From assembly GCA_030653175.1 (NCBI GenBank), contig JAURZV010000037.1:1-61582 (forward strand): a DNA stretch of 61,582 nucleotides, read 5' to 3'. Source of the stretch: Methylobacter sp. Its GTDB lineage: Bacteria > Pseudomonadota > Gammaproteobacteria > Methylococcales > Methylomonadaceae. Shown piece by piece: positions 1 to 7,948 of the stretch. The notes below the pieces were generated by a model. It was not told the origin of the DNA and did no database searches. It was given only the letters and a program-made list of their open reading frames with translations. The translations under genes were made by a program, and so were the position numbers. How positions within the stretch are numbered: position 1 is the first letter of the stretch; each line of letters starts with the position of its first letter.

Positions 1-8
1 CATTCGCT

Positions 9-109
9 CTCGTTCCCACGCGCTGCGTGGGAATGCGTTATAGGACGCGCCGCGTCCTGCTCTATATACTCCGCATTTCGGCGCGTTGACCGCAGCGCGT
101 GGGAACGAG
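9..109. repeat. Palindromic repeat, CTCGTTCCCACG family
   Basis: The two ends are inverted copies of CTCGTTCCCACGCGCTGCG, enclosing a second hairpin (GGACGCGCCGCGTCC). The same family recurs at 14818-14959 and 49391-49429, always outside genes, so it is a dispersed extragenic palindrome rather than a single-site signal. Confidence 0.8.
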
Positions 110-138
110 ACAAGGGGCCGGACTTATGTAGATACCTA

Positions 139-183
139 TGCCCTGAGGGAGAAGGAGTTGGCGCTCTTAAGTCAACAGTATTG
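139..183. repeat. Dispersed repeat ending in AAGTCAACAGTATTGG
   Basis: About 45 bases starting CCCTGAGGGAGAAGG and ending AAGTCAACAGTATTGG are nearly repeated at 2722-2766. The last 15 bases also form the core of the 29-bp inverted repeat found at 2556-2584 and 7754-7782. Confidence 0.65.
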
Positions 184-242
184 GTGGTAGTAGTAGGCTG
201 CTTTATTTCTCAATTAGGAGATTTTAAATATCCGGACAGCCC

Positions 243-594
243 TTACAGCACAGTCAAATAATCGCTACTCTCGGTATGAGCCAGATCACCGCTGCGTTGC
301 AAAACAAAATAACCGCGTTAACGCTTTTTCTTTGGCATCATCATTGATATGGGAGGCCGCTATGGCGCCATATTGCTTAAATGACTGATAGATCAGAAAC
401 AACTGTTTAAAATACTTCATTTTACGATCTAATTTATCCAGCCCATTTTTATGGGCTTTGTATTTTACCCCAACAACAGCAATGGCATCAACATTAAGCT
501 TGGATAACCTCCCAGATTCAAAATTCCGGACATCGGTACCGACAGCCGAGAGTTTGTCACGCTTGAATAACGGGAATCCCTCCGGGGATCGCAA
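243..594 (-). pseudogene. Frameshifted fragment, C-terminal part of a DUF3782-like protein
   Basis: The minus strand encodes a run containing VDAIAVVGVKYKAH, then KYFKQLFLIYQSF and YGAIAASH. Close to the end a 2-base deletion (relative to the copy at 2218-2425) shifts the frame; the following frame reads GYFVLQRSGDLAHTESS and stops at 243. The pattern (VxVK, FKQLFPxY, YGAIA, GxFVL) resembles the C-terminal region of DUF3782-type coiled-coil, putative nuclease-like proteins. That family assignment is from memory and tentative. There is no start region, so this is a remnant. The second decayed copy lies in the same orientation beyond the protease gene. Confidence 0.45.
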
Positions 595-975
595 TACAAT
601 CGATGATCAAACACACCTTTCGCAAAGAAAACTGTTTGCATATAGTGCAAAACCGAAACCGGTGATTAACAGCGGACACCGAAAAAACGACGTAAATTGT
701 TTATGATAGAATATTTACACCCTACAGCCGTTTTCGTGCACTGTTGTATAATGCTTGGGTGTTGGGTATGATTTATTTTGGGCATTGATGCTGTTTTTAG
801 CCTCAACATGCTACTGATAGCTGCCCTTTTACACATTATAAGCAGACTGCGTGAGTACATTATTGTTTTTTTGTAATTGACTCAGCATCAATATTTATAA
901 ATAAAACCGTCTTGGGTAATTGTCATTATCCGTTTAGGTTTGTCGACTCAAGGCAATCTGTGAGATTTTGTACCT
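595..975. other. Intergenic region upstream of the protease, no gene seen
   Basis: About 380 bases with low coding potential and several AT-rich stretches (700-770, 850-910). No repeat of the families seen elsewhere and no clear terminator was found. It presumably holds the promoter of the protease gene, but no convincing -35/-10 pair stands out. Confidence 0.5.
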
Positions 976-2184
976 ATGGTCACCACCGTTACCCCCTACA
1001 CCGATTCCCGTAACCGTGCCTACATCGGCGAGGGCTACGATGGCGTGGTACGCATCTCTGTAAATGGCTACTACGGCACAGGCGTCCTGCTCAGTGATGG
1101 CCGAACCGTGCTGACGGTGGCGCACTTATTCGCCAACTCCACATCCAGTAGCGTCAATGTTAATTTTGAAACAACGGCTGGCAGCCAGACCATGACCTCC
1201 AGTCATATCACACTGCTCTCGACCTACGATGCCCAGAGTAACAATGACCTTGCCTTGGTGACCCTTTCAAGCAGTGCGCCAGTTACTGCTAATCGTTACA
1301 GCCTTTACCGTAGCAGCGACGAAATTGGACAAACAATGACGATGGTAGGTTACGGCCAACTAGGTACTGGCGACACAGGTACGCTGACTACCTACAGTGG
1401 CAGTCCACTGCGCTTGAAGGCCAGTAATCAGTTCGATGCCGATGCCGCCACGCTCAAAAGCCAGTTCGGTTCGACGATGTCCTGGACACCAACGACGGGC
1501 ACCCAATTGGTGGCCGACTTCGACAACGGCAATAGTGCTCAAGATGCTCTCGGGCAACTTATAAATCGCCCCGGACTAGGTTTAGGGCAGAATGAAGGAA
1601 TGATCTCTCCGGGAGACAGCGGAGGCCCCGCCTTTATTAACGGACAGATAGCCGGTATTGCAAGTTACACCACCAGTCTTAGTCAAGGCAATATTCATCC
1701 TGACATTAACGGGATTACTAACAGCAGTTTCGGCGAGATTGGCGCCTGGCAGCGCATAAGCAACTACCAGCAATGGATAGACCAGAGTCAGCGGGCGCAG
1801 TACCAGAATGCGCCGACGAAACCCAGTGAAGTCCAAACGAATATCGTCGAGAGCAACATTGACACTACATACACCTACTTTCTGCTGCAGTTCACCGGGG
1901 TGCGTAGCGACCCAAACCAACTGCTGAGCGTAGCATACGCAACTCGTGACGACACTGCCAAGGCCGGCCAGGATTACATCGCTGCCAGCGGCACACTGGT
2001 ACTCTATCCTAACGAGAACCAAGCAGTCATCCCGGTGGAGATCATCGCCGATCATCTCGCCGAGCCGAACGAAATCTTCTATCTCGATATGTTCAATCCG
2101 GTGGGCGGTAGCTTTGGCGAAGGCATAATAAAGCTCACTGCAATGCGCACCATTATATCTGATCATAGCGGCCTTTTGGCCTGA
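976..2184 (+). CDS. Trypsin-like serine protease with C-terminal Calx-beta-like domain
   Basis: A 402-residue chymotrypsin-fold (S1 family) protease. The catalytic triad is readable: His50 in TVAHLF, Asp91 in NDLALV and Ser215 in GDSGGP. After the protease domain, residues about 295-385 contain TAKAGQDYIAASGTL and DHLAEPNEIFYL, typical of a Calx-beta repeat, a calcium-binding beta-sandwich common in surface or exported proteins. The N terminus (MVTTVTPYTDSRNR) lacks a hydrophobic signal peptide, so export, if any, would need a non-Sec route such as a type I system; no transporter gene is nearby. The Calx-beta domain ends close to the stop, suggesting a shortened form of longer multi-domain relatives. 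The gene sits between two direct copies of a decayed gene, which suggests it arrived with, or within, a duplicated segment. Confidence 0.85.
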   Translation: MVTTVTPYTDSRNRAYIGEGYDGVVRISVNGYYGTGVLLSDGRTVLTVAHLFANSTSSSVNVNFETTAGSQTMTSSHITLLSTYDAQSNNDLALVTLSSSAPVTANRYSLYRSSDEIGQTMTMVGYGQLGTGDTGTLTTYSGSPLRLKASNQFDADAATLKSQFGSTMSWTPTTGTQLVADFDNGNSAQDALGQLINRPGLGLGQNEGMISPGDSGGPAFINGQIAGIASYTTSLSQGNIHPDINGITNSSFGEIGAWQRISNYQQWIDQSQRAQYQNAPTKPSEVQTNIVESNIDTTYTYFLLQFTGVRSDPNQLLSVAYATRDDTAKAGQDYIAASGTLVLYPNENQAVIPVEIIADHLAEPNEIFYLDMFNPVGGSFGEGIIKLTAMRTIISDHSGLLA

Positions 2185-2217
2185 TTTGGACAACGCACGA
2201 GAGCATCCAAACAGAGG

Positions 2218-2425
2218 TTACAACACCGTCAAATGCTCGCTACTTTCGGCATGAACCAGATCACCGCTACGTTGCAACACAAAATAACCGCTTCTTAACG
2301 CTTCTTCCTTGGCATCATCGTGATTATGGAAGGCAGCTATTGCGCCTCTCGCTTAAATGCCTTATAGATGTCAATGGTTATCGGAAGGTTTGCGCTAAGA
2401 GCTTCATAATTTTAGGCAATTGCTA
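2218..2425 (-). pseudogene. Second decayed copy of the DUF3782-like C terminus
   Basis: The minus strand reads HDDAKEEALRSGYFVLQRSG and continues to DLVHAESSEHLTVL before stopping at 2218. This closely matches the end of the fragment at 243-594, here without the late frameshift. Upstream the match continues at DNA level to about 2425 but is full of stops and indels. Together the copies form degenerate direct repeats about 2 kb apart around the protease gene. Confidence 0.45.
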
Positions 2426-2832
2426 TCAGGCCTTTTTTCTAAATCACCACTAGCAAACGTTAGGCTGGTTCACCAGATATTTTGTTTGTCGAGTTTAAGA
2501 ATAAAACTCTTATCTGCCTTGCCATCTACAAATATAATACTTTAAAGAACCTGATCCTGAGGTCAATACTGTTGACTTAAGCAATGCAAAGCCCTCTCCA
2601 GCGGGACGACTTGCAGGGATGCAGGAGGTAGAGCAACGCAGGAGCAGTTGCCGAGAGAGTTGGGTGAGGGGAAATCAAAATAAGGAAAAAAGCTTATTTG
2701 TATCCCCTCATCCCAGCCTTCTCCCTGAGGGAGAAGGGGCTGACGCTCTAAAGTCAACAGTATTGGATTCTGAGGTATCCCCACGAATTAACCTACCTCC
2801 AACTAATGTGTGTATGTGAGGTAATGGTCCAT
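2426..2832. other. Gene-free stretch composed of repeats
   Basis: Contains, in order: an AT-rich tract; one arm of the 29-bp inverted repeat (2556-2584); a copy of the GATGCAGGAGGTAGAGCAACG repeat family (2615-2655); and a CCCTGAGGGAGAAGG unit ending in AAGTCAACAGTATTGG (2722-2766). No coding sequence is supported. Confidence 0.6.
2615..2655 (+). repeat. GATGCAGGAGGTAGAGCAACG repeat
   Basis: One of at least six copies of a roughly 38-base partly palindromic repeat running from GATGCAGGAGGTAGAGC to AGCAGTTGCCGAG. Other copies lie at 10574-10692 (tandem), 23888-23922, 26586-26627 and 28585-28622; the last two lie inside coding sequence. A shortened reverse copy is at about 5786-5809. Confidence 0.75.
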
Positions 2833-3375
2833 TCAAACAAGCACATAAATTACCGCAATAAAGATATAGAAAGCCAAGTTATAGGCTAAATATACTCTCC
2901 ATAAACCGAGTCCGGGACCTTGTCTTGATCGAAAAAGATATGAAGCAGTCTTCAGTTTAATGTCATAAGCTCTTCGCTTGACAGGATCGGCTAAGACTTG
3001 GTGTGCCTGATTGATTTCAATTAACCTTTTTTCAGTTAAATTATGGCTTGGTGAATTTCGGTATTTCTGGGACAGCGCCCTATAGGCCGCATGAATCATC
3101 TGGACGTCAACATTATCTAACACACCTAGAATTAGATAAAAATCCGAATCTGATTCATAACGCACCCTTTTTTGATCATAGGCTGCTTTCAACAGGGAAT
3201 CCGATAAAGTACTGTAGGCCTCATTGATTTCAGCCATCATTCGATTGGCTGTTTTTTGTTCTTCAAGCCACTTGTCCGGGTGATAGCGATGGGCAAGCAA
3301 CTTAAATGCCGCGCGTATTACCACATCTTCAGCAGTATCAGCCAGCCCTAAAACTCGGTAATAATCTTTAATCAT
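2833..3375 (-). CDS. Tandem J-domain (DnaJ-like) membrane-anchored protein
   Basis: A 180-residue protein starting at ATG 3375 (the frame continues upstream only through TTG codons). Residues about 3-65 form a J domain with the HPD motif intact (HRYHPDKW, near residue 33), so it should be able to stimulate the ATPase of an Hsp70/DnaK partner. Residues about 78-138 form a second J-like fold (DFYLILGV, AYRALSQKY, INQAHQVLADPVKRRAYD) in which HPD is lost, the equivalent position reading YRNSP. The last 20 residues (AYNLAFYIFIAVIYVLV) are a hydrophobic tail consistent with a C-terminal membrane anchor. It begins 9 bases after the stop of the GT41-methyltransferase gene, so the two are probably co-transcribed. 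Two J domains, one degenerate, with a tail anchor is an unusual layout and the client is unknown. Confidence 0.8.
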   Translation of the reverse strand: MIKDYYRVLGLADTAEDVVIRAAFKLLAHRYHPDKWLEEQKTANRMMAEINEAYSTLSDSLLKAAYDQKRVRYESDSDFYLILGVLDNVDVQMIHAAYRALSQKYRNSPSHNLTEKRLIEINQAHQVLADPVKRRAYDIKLKTASYLFRSRQGPGLGLWRVYLAYNLAFYIFIAVIYVLV

Positions 3376-3384
3376 CAACAAGCT

Positions 3385-5562
3385 TCACTTCGGCAACACC
3401 TTCCCTGCAAGCTCACGAATTTCTGCCTCATCCATTGTTCTCTTACTTGCCACTACCCACAAATCAAACCCTCGTGGTCTACGCATCGAAGCGATACTCC
3501 GGAACCCCGCAGATTGAAGTGCTTGGGTCAATGTCTTTTCAGTAAATCCACACTTGTGCGCCATGTAGTGATGCCCATGCGCCAGCGCATCTCTATGACC
3601 ATATAGAATATCCAGCGGGGTTATTGGGCCTGCTTGAGAGGTATAAGCCGCATCAGTTAATTTGTCTTCAGCTACTAACGCACAAACAGTTTGCAAATCT
3701 GGACAGGTGACTAACAAAAAACCGTCAGGCTTCAACACACGTAGAAATTCCTTCAAAACTATCGGCACTTCATGAGCATAAACGTGCTCAATATTGTGAG
3801 CAGAGTGGATAGCATCCACGCTTCCGTTTTCAACTGCTGCCATATCCAGCATTGATCCAACAATATCCGGTTCATTATCAGGATCAATGTCCAAGCGCAC
3901 TTCACGCCAATCCGGCGTTAGGAATACTTGCGGCAGTTTCGATCCGTTTTTTCTATGGCCAGGGCCAATGTGAAGGATGGTTTTGCTGATCATATTGTCT
4001 TTCTCATCGGTGTAGAGTTCTTGGTATAGGTCAATCAGGCACTGCTCAAGCTGATGAGTAAAGTCAGATAAATTCATTAACGGCGAGGTCTGTATCCTCA
4101 TTCGCATTTCTTTCCTTAATACGGCTAGATACTCTTTGTTTTCAGCCAGCGCCACGGCAATACGCACATAATCATCGGCATCTTGCGCCGCTAATTCGGG
4201 CAAGCCAATTGCAGAAAGAAATGCAAATGTTTGTCGGCTAACTACCTGGCTCTGCGGCCAGGTCACAACAGGTAAACCCATCCACAGCGTCTCACAACTG
4301 GTCAACCCACCGGTAAACGGAAATGGATCAAGTGCAATATCAATATCGGCATATTCTTTTAACACATCAACATGAAAGGAAGGACCACGCAGCTCTAGCC
4401 GATCAGAAGCAATACCGCGAGTGGTAAACGCTTGCCGTACCGACTGACCAAAACTGTCGTCGTTGAAAGTTCGCCATTTAAGTACCAGACAGGAATCAGG
4501 CACCGCTGCCAGTATCCTTGCCCACACATCGAATACCTCAGCGTTAAACTTCCCAGTGTTGTTGAAGCAACCAAAGGTGATATGACCCGTCTTCAAGCAT
4601 GGCAACGGAGCAACCTCAGCAGGAGCCCAAGGCACAGGTTGATAGCAGAAGCGGCCAGTTGGCAATCTCACAATGGATTCTATAAACTGTGCTTCAATAT
4701 CGGGTGGTGCATGCCACTGATCCAGCAGTACAGCATCCATGCAGGAAAGACCCGTAGTGGCAAAATAGCCCAGCCAACTCACCTGAACCGGTGCCGGACG
4801 ATGAGTAAAAACCGTCAAGCGTGAACCGGCAGTGTGACCGGAAAGATCCACCAATACATCAATTTTGTCCTCACGAATAAGTTTAGCGAGTGCAAAATCA
4901 TTTAGTGCTGCAACATCACGAAACTGAGTATAAGACTTGACGGCATCCGTCACCCAATCCTTAACCTGCCCTGCGCTGTAGGCAAAAGCTGTCACCTGGG
5001 CAGGATCATGGGTTTTGAGTACATCTTTGACGAAGAGACCTACGGTATGCTGGCAGAAATCAGCAGAAACATAGCCAACACGCAGTTGGCGATTATTGAG
5101 AGGACTCAATTCAGGGCGTGGCCTTATACCACCCGCACTAACCACTGCCCATTCACCCCAAGCCAGTGCCATATTAAGCCGCTCCTTATCCGTTACTACT
5201 GAGTCATATTCCAGACTCACCAGCGCATTACGGCGTATAACCGGATTGTTGGGGAAGCGTATCAGCAGGTTGGAATACAGGTGCCGAGATTCAGCATGCT
5301 CGCCCATATCACGGGCAATATTGGCGAGATTCACCCGTGAACTCAAGTCGTCTGGAGTCAGTACCTGCACACGCATGAAGCACTCCTTTGCTCGGGTGAT
5401 AAAACCAAAATTCTGTAATAGCACGCCGATGTTGAGTAACACGTCTGAGTTACGGGTATTCGTTTCCACTATCTGCTCACACATCGCGAGCATCTCAATA
5501 AATTGGCCGGATTGAGCGTGGATTTGAGCTTGTTGAACGGGTGTCACATAAGAGATATTCAT
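3385..5562 (-). CDS. TPR / GT41 (SPINDLY-type) glycosyltransferase fused to a methyltransferase
   Basis: A 725-residue three-part protein. Residues about 5-125 are TPR-like helical repeats (QSGQFIEMLAMCEQIVETN and similar). Residues about 155-515 match the catalytic region of bacterial O-GlcNAc-transferase-like enzymes of family GT41: RVGYVSADFCQHTVG, VDLSGHTAGSRL, QVSWLGYFATTGL, TFGCFNNTGKF and PFPFTGGLTSCETLWMGLP. Residues about 530-705 are a class I SAM-dependent methyltransferase (ILHIGPG near the start, VDAIHSAHNIEHV, then EFLRVLKPDGFLLVTCPD). GT41 enzymes transfer a sugar from a nucleotide sugar to Ser/Thr of proteins; the fused methyltransferase may modify the glycan or acceptor, which is inference. 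An internal ATG before ISKTILHIGPG could allow separate expression of the methyltransferase. Cytoplasmic, no signal peptide. Confidence 0.85.
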   Translation of the reverse strand: MNISYVTPVQQAQIHAQSGQFIEMLAMCEQIVETNTRNSDVLLNIGVLLQNFGFITRAKECFMRVQVLTPDDLSSRVNLANIARDMGEHAESRHLYSNLLIRFPNNPVIRRNALVSLEYDSVVTDKERLNMALAWGEWAVVSAGGIRPRPELSPLNNRQLRVGYVSADFCQHTVGLFVKDVLKTHDPAQVTAFAYSAGQVKDWVTDAVKSYTQFRDVAALNDFALAKLIREDKIDVLVDLSGHTAGSRLTVFTHRPAPVQVSWLGYFATTGLSCMDAVLLDQWHAPPDIEAQFIESIVRLPTGRFCYQPVPWAPAEVAPLPCLKTGHITFGCFNNTGKFNAEVFDVWARILAAVPDSCLVLKWRTFNDDSFGQSVRQAFTTRGIASDRLELRGPSFHVDVLKEYADIDIALDPFPFTGGLTSCETLWMGLPVVTWPQSQVVSRQTFAFLSAIGLPELAAQDADDYVRIAVALAENKEYLAVLRKEMRMRIQTSPLMNLSDFTHQLEQCLIDLYQELYTDEKDNMISKTILHIGPGHRKNGSKLPQVFLTPDWREVRLDIDPDNEPDIVGSMLDMAAVENGSVDAIHSAHNIEHVYAHEVPIVLKEFLRVLKPDGFLLVTCPDLQTVCALVAEDKLTDAAYTSQAGPITPLDILYGHRDALAHGHHYMAHKCGFTEKTLTQALQSAGFRSIASMRRPRGFDLWVVASKRTMDEAEIRELAGKVLPK

Positions 5563-5954
5563 TGTAAAAGGATAGCAATGTTGTCGATATTAAACAACAA
5601 AATCCACACCATTTTTTGAGTGGCCGGGTCTATTGCACCTCGGTGCCTTAACGACATAAAGCGGTGGCGGATATTTTAACCAGACCCCCATTATTTCAAC
5701 ATCAAAAACAGTCAGGCATCAACAACTCCCCGCGTGGAAAAGTCCAAGCGGGGGTCAATTTAGATCACCCCGATCATGGTGGATTGCCTCGGCAATTGCT
5801 CCTGCGTTGCCTAAAGCGCCTACTTTTGGTGATCTATCTCCTGCATAATCCACAGGAATGTGGTAAATGCGGATATTGCAGGAGCAAATATCTGTCCAGC
5901 TTGGTTTTAATCATACAAGTCGTAGCGGCGAATCCCCTTACAGCTTTCAATCGA
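5563..5954. other. Intergenic repeats between the GT41 gene and RAYT
   Basis: No supported gene. It contains a reverse partial copy of the AGCAACGCAGGAGCAATTGCC repeat (about 5786-5809) and a palindrome of the family that includes GGATATTGCAGGAGCAAATATC (about 5870-5895). A related palindrome lies at 23840-23885. The short open frames across it are accounted for by these repeats. Confidence 0.5.
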
Positions 5955-6480
5955 TCATTCCGAAACAGTTGGTAAATCGACCGTATCGCCGCACCAATCA
6001 AGCGGCAAAATACCGTCGGCAACATAGCGATGAAAAGTTGAATACGGCCAATCGAAAATCCGTTGCACATACCCATGTCTGAGTGGGTTAGCGTAAATAT
6101 AGTCTATATGTTGAGTGTAGTCACGATCAGTAATAATGGTATGTTCCCAATAACGCCGTTGCCAGATACCCCGTTCGCCGCGCCGTTGCCGGGTCGCCGA
6201 TAAGCGTTCGGTGTGCGGCAAACCTTTAGAAAACAGCAATTTAATCAGACGCCAACGCATGGGGAAATCATCGGTATCCGGCGGCAGTGTCCAGATGCAG
6301 TGCAGATGGTCGGGTGAAACCACCCAGGCATCAATGTGGAATGGATGCAAGTGACGCACCCGGCGTACCGAATCACGAAGCAAATCAATATGATCAGTCA
6401 GCAAGGACCGTTGCCGTTCCAACAAGTTAACGGTGAAAAAAACAACCACCCGCCACAAAGTTACGTCGATAGTTGGGCAT
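5955..6480 (-). pseudogene. REP-associated tyrosine transposase (RAYT), frameshifted in a T7 run
   Basis: The gene begins at ATG 6480 with MPNYRRNFVAGGCFF, the usual start of REP-associated Y1 transposases. It continues in another frame from TVNLLERQRSLL to the stop at 5955. The break falls in a run of seven T on the coding strand (A7 at 6436-6442). The HUH-type motif is present (PDHLHCIWTLPPD) as is the typical YANPLRHGYV followed by DWPYSTFHRYV near the end. RAYTs nick single-stranded REP hairpins next to a GTAG-like tetranucleotide. A palindrome headed by GTAG (6535-6562) lies directly upstream. The frameshift could be inactivating or a slippage site; T7 is a plausible slippery sequence. 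Either way the gene family is clear. Confidence 0.8.
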
Positions 6481-7704
6481 ATACCGGCTCCACATCCGTA
6501 TCATAAAAAACAAATTGTAGCATGGTGTAGGTGTAGGGCGGTTTCGCGTAGCAAACCGCCAATCAACTTTGTGGCACTGTCCGGTTTCCACCGCTTCGGA
6601 TGGCACGGACAGTGCGGTAGCAATACGAGCAATGACGCAAACGATAAGAATGGCAAACAGCTCTTGCTGGACGCCATTGACGGTTTTGCTGTGAAAACGT
6701 TCGATCTCGAAGCCAACTTTTTCATCGCGGTAATGGTTCTCGATAGCCCAGCGACGATAATAGAGATCGATAACGCTTTGGCAAGAAAAGGTCTTTTTGT
6801 CGAACAGATTGGTAAGCAACACAGATAGTGTGCCGTCTGGATGAGTTAGGCGAATAATCCGGAGTTTGATGGATTTTAGCGTTTTGCGCTCAGCTTTAGT
6901 CAGCCCGCGCTTAAACATATCGCTGGGCATGAGCCATATAAAACCGTCTTTTTGGCCGCTCCGCACGAAAGATTCAACGGCTGGAAACGTGGATTGCGCC
7001 GGGCAGTGCATCAAAAAATAGCGAGGCTGTTGCAGCAATGCATGAATAAAACCATAGCTTGGATAGCCACGGTCGAACAGACAAACACAAGCTAATGGCA
7101 GTAAATCCAGTAGCTTAAGAGCCTCCTCGCGTTCACCGCTGCCCTTAATAGGGCAGACAGTTCGACCCACCGGCATTCTTCGGAATACGTCAAACACCGT
7201 GTTTACCAAGGCTTGCGGATAATGCCCCTTGCCCGGTTTGTCCAGTCCACTGTCCGGGTCGAATGTCTCGCGGAGTTCGGGGGTTGCCGGCAGGGTATAC
7301 TTGGAACCGTCGAAAGCAAAGGCCGACAGACCACGCCACGTATATTCGTCACGTTGCGGGAATACTTGATAGGCCAAATCGACGACTTTACGCAAAAGCT
7401 CGGCGAACGCTTCCCAGCTGAGTTTGTTACGGGCTTTGGTCAGCGCACTGCGATGCGGTGTTTGGGCTTTCGGCCACAGGCCATTACGCCGCGATAGGTT
7501 GAACAAACCGCCCAATTTAATATCCACTCCGTCATGGCGCGAACCACCAGCGGTTAGATGTAAAAGAGTCGCAATGAGTCTGGGTAAGGGTAGCTTGCGA
7601 GTTCGGGTAAAATACTCCTTCTTCGATTTATCAACCGTTTGGCAAAATGAAGGCAAAAGGCTAATGAGTTGACTATAAAAACTTAGGATGACAGGTGAAT
7701 TCAT
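6427..7704 (-). pseudogene. IS4-family DDE transposase, 3' end lost and fused to REP/RAYT sequence
   Basis: Start chosen at ATG 7704 (MNSPVILSFYSQL); the frame stays open further upstream through the terminal repeat. DDE signatures are readable: FAFDGSKY, then VCLFDRGYPSYGF, then the IS4-type YYRRWAIENHYRDEKVGFEIERF. After IARIATALSVPSEAVETG the reading frame runs into the REP palindrome and then into the first 17 codons of the RAYT gene, stopping at 6427. The normal C-terminal segment is therefore missing, and the element is probably immobile on its own. The upstream terminal repeat at 7754-7782 survives. Confidence 0.75.
6535..6562 (+). repeat. REP-like palindrome with GTAG head beside RAYT
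   Basis: GTAG followed by a palindrome GGCGGTTT...AAACCGCC with an 8-base loop. A GTAG head plus an imperfect hairpin is the classical form of a REP element, and RAYT genes are normally flanked by their cognate REPs. It also cuts into the 3' part of the IS4-type transposase. Confidence 0.65.
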
Positions 7705-7753
7705 TTCTGTTGACCATTGATGTAATGTAACTTTCACAGAAATAAGGTGTGTT

Positions 7754-7782
7754 TTGCTTAAGTCAACAGTATTGACCTCAGG
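7754..7782. repeat. IS terminal inverted repeat (partner at 2556-2584)
   Basis: A perfect 29-base reverse complement of 2556-2584, containing AAGTCAACAGTATTGACC. It lies 50 bases upstream of the first plausible transposase ATG, the usual place for an IS4-type terminal repeat. Confidence 0.7.
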
Positions 7783-7857
7783 GAATATGCCGAACAAAGT
7801 GAAACGCAAGGATAAAATGCCATAATATTCAAGCATTAATGCGATGGTTTTCGCGTT

Positions 7858-7937
7858 GCTCTACCCATCCTACTGGGCTGACACGAACAAAACAAAAGTA
7901 AAAACTTCGTGTCCTTCGTGTCTTCGTGGTGATATGT
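7858..7937. repeat. Short dispersed repeats downstream of mltB
   Basis: CTCTACCCATCCTAC at about 7860-7874 recurs inside the palindrome at 49504-49582. The run CTTCGTGTCCTTCGTGTCTTCGTGG (7905-7930) is one copy of a CACGAAG-type repeat found also at 12158-12180, 23925-23960, 24083-24125, 26943-27003 and 59190-59320. Confidence 0.55.
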
Positions 7938-7948
7938 TTTAAGATGCC

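Larger units (their letters stand above)
2556..7782. mobile_element. 5.2-kb segment bounded by perfect 29-bp inverted repeats
   Basis: Positions 2556-2584 and 7754-7782 are exact reverse complements, each reading inward from CCTGAGGTCAATACTG. The right arm lies 77 bases before the start of the IS4-type transposase, as expected for the terminal repeat of that insertion sequence. The segment also holds a tandem J-domain gene, a GT41-methyltransferase gene and a RAYT gene. No matching target duplication is visible outside the arms, so this could be two separate IS ends rather than one mobile unit. Confidence 0.4.

Noticed and set aside
458-706. Plus-strand open frame of 82 codons
   Set aside because: It is antisense to the better-supported fragment at 243-594 and has no family-like pattern.
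4432-5515. Plus-strand open frames across the GT41-methyltransferase gene
   Set aside because: They are shadows of the long minus-strand gene, whose protein has clear domain motifs.
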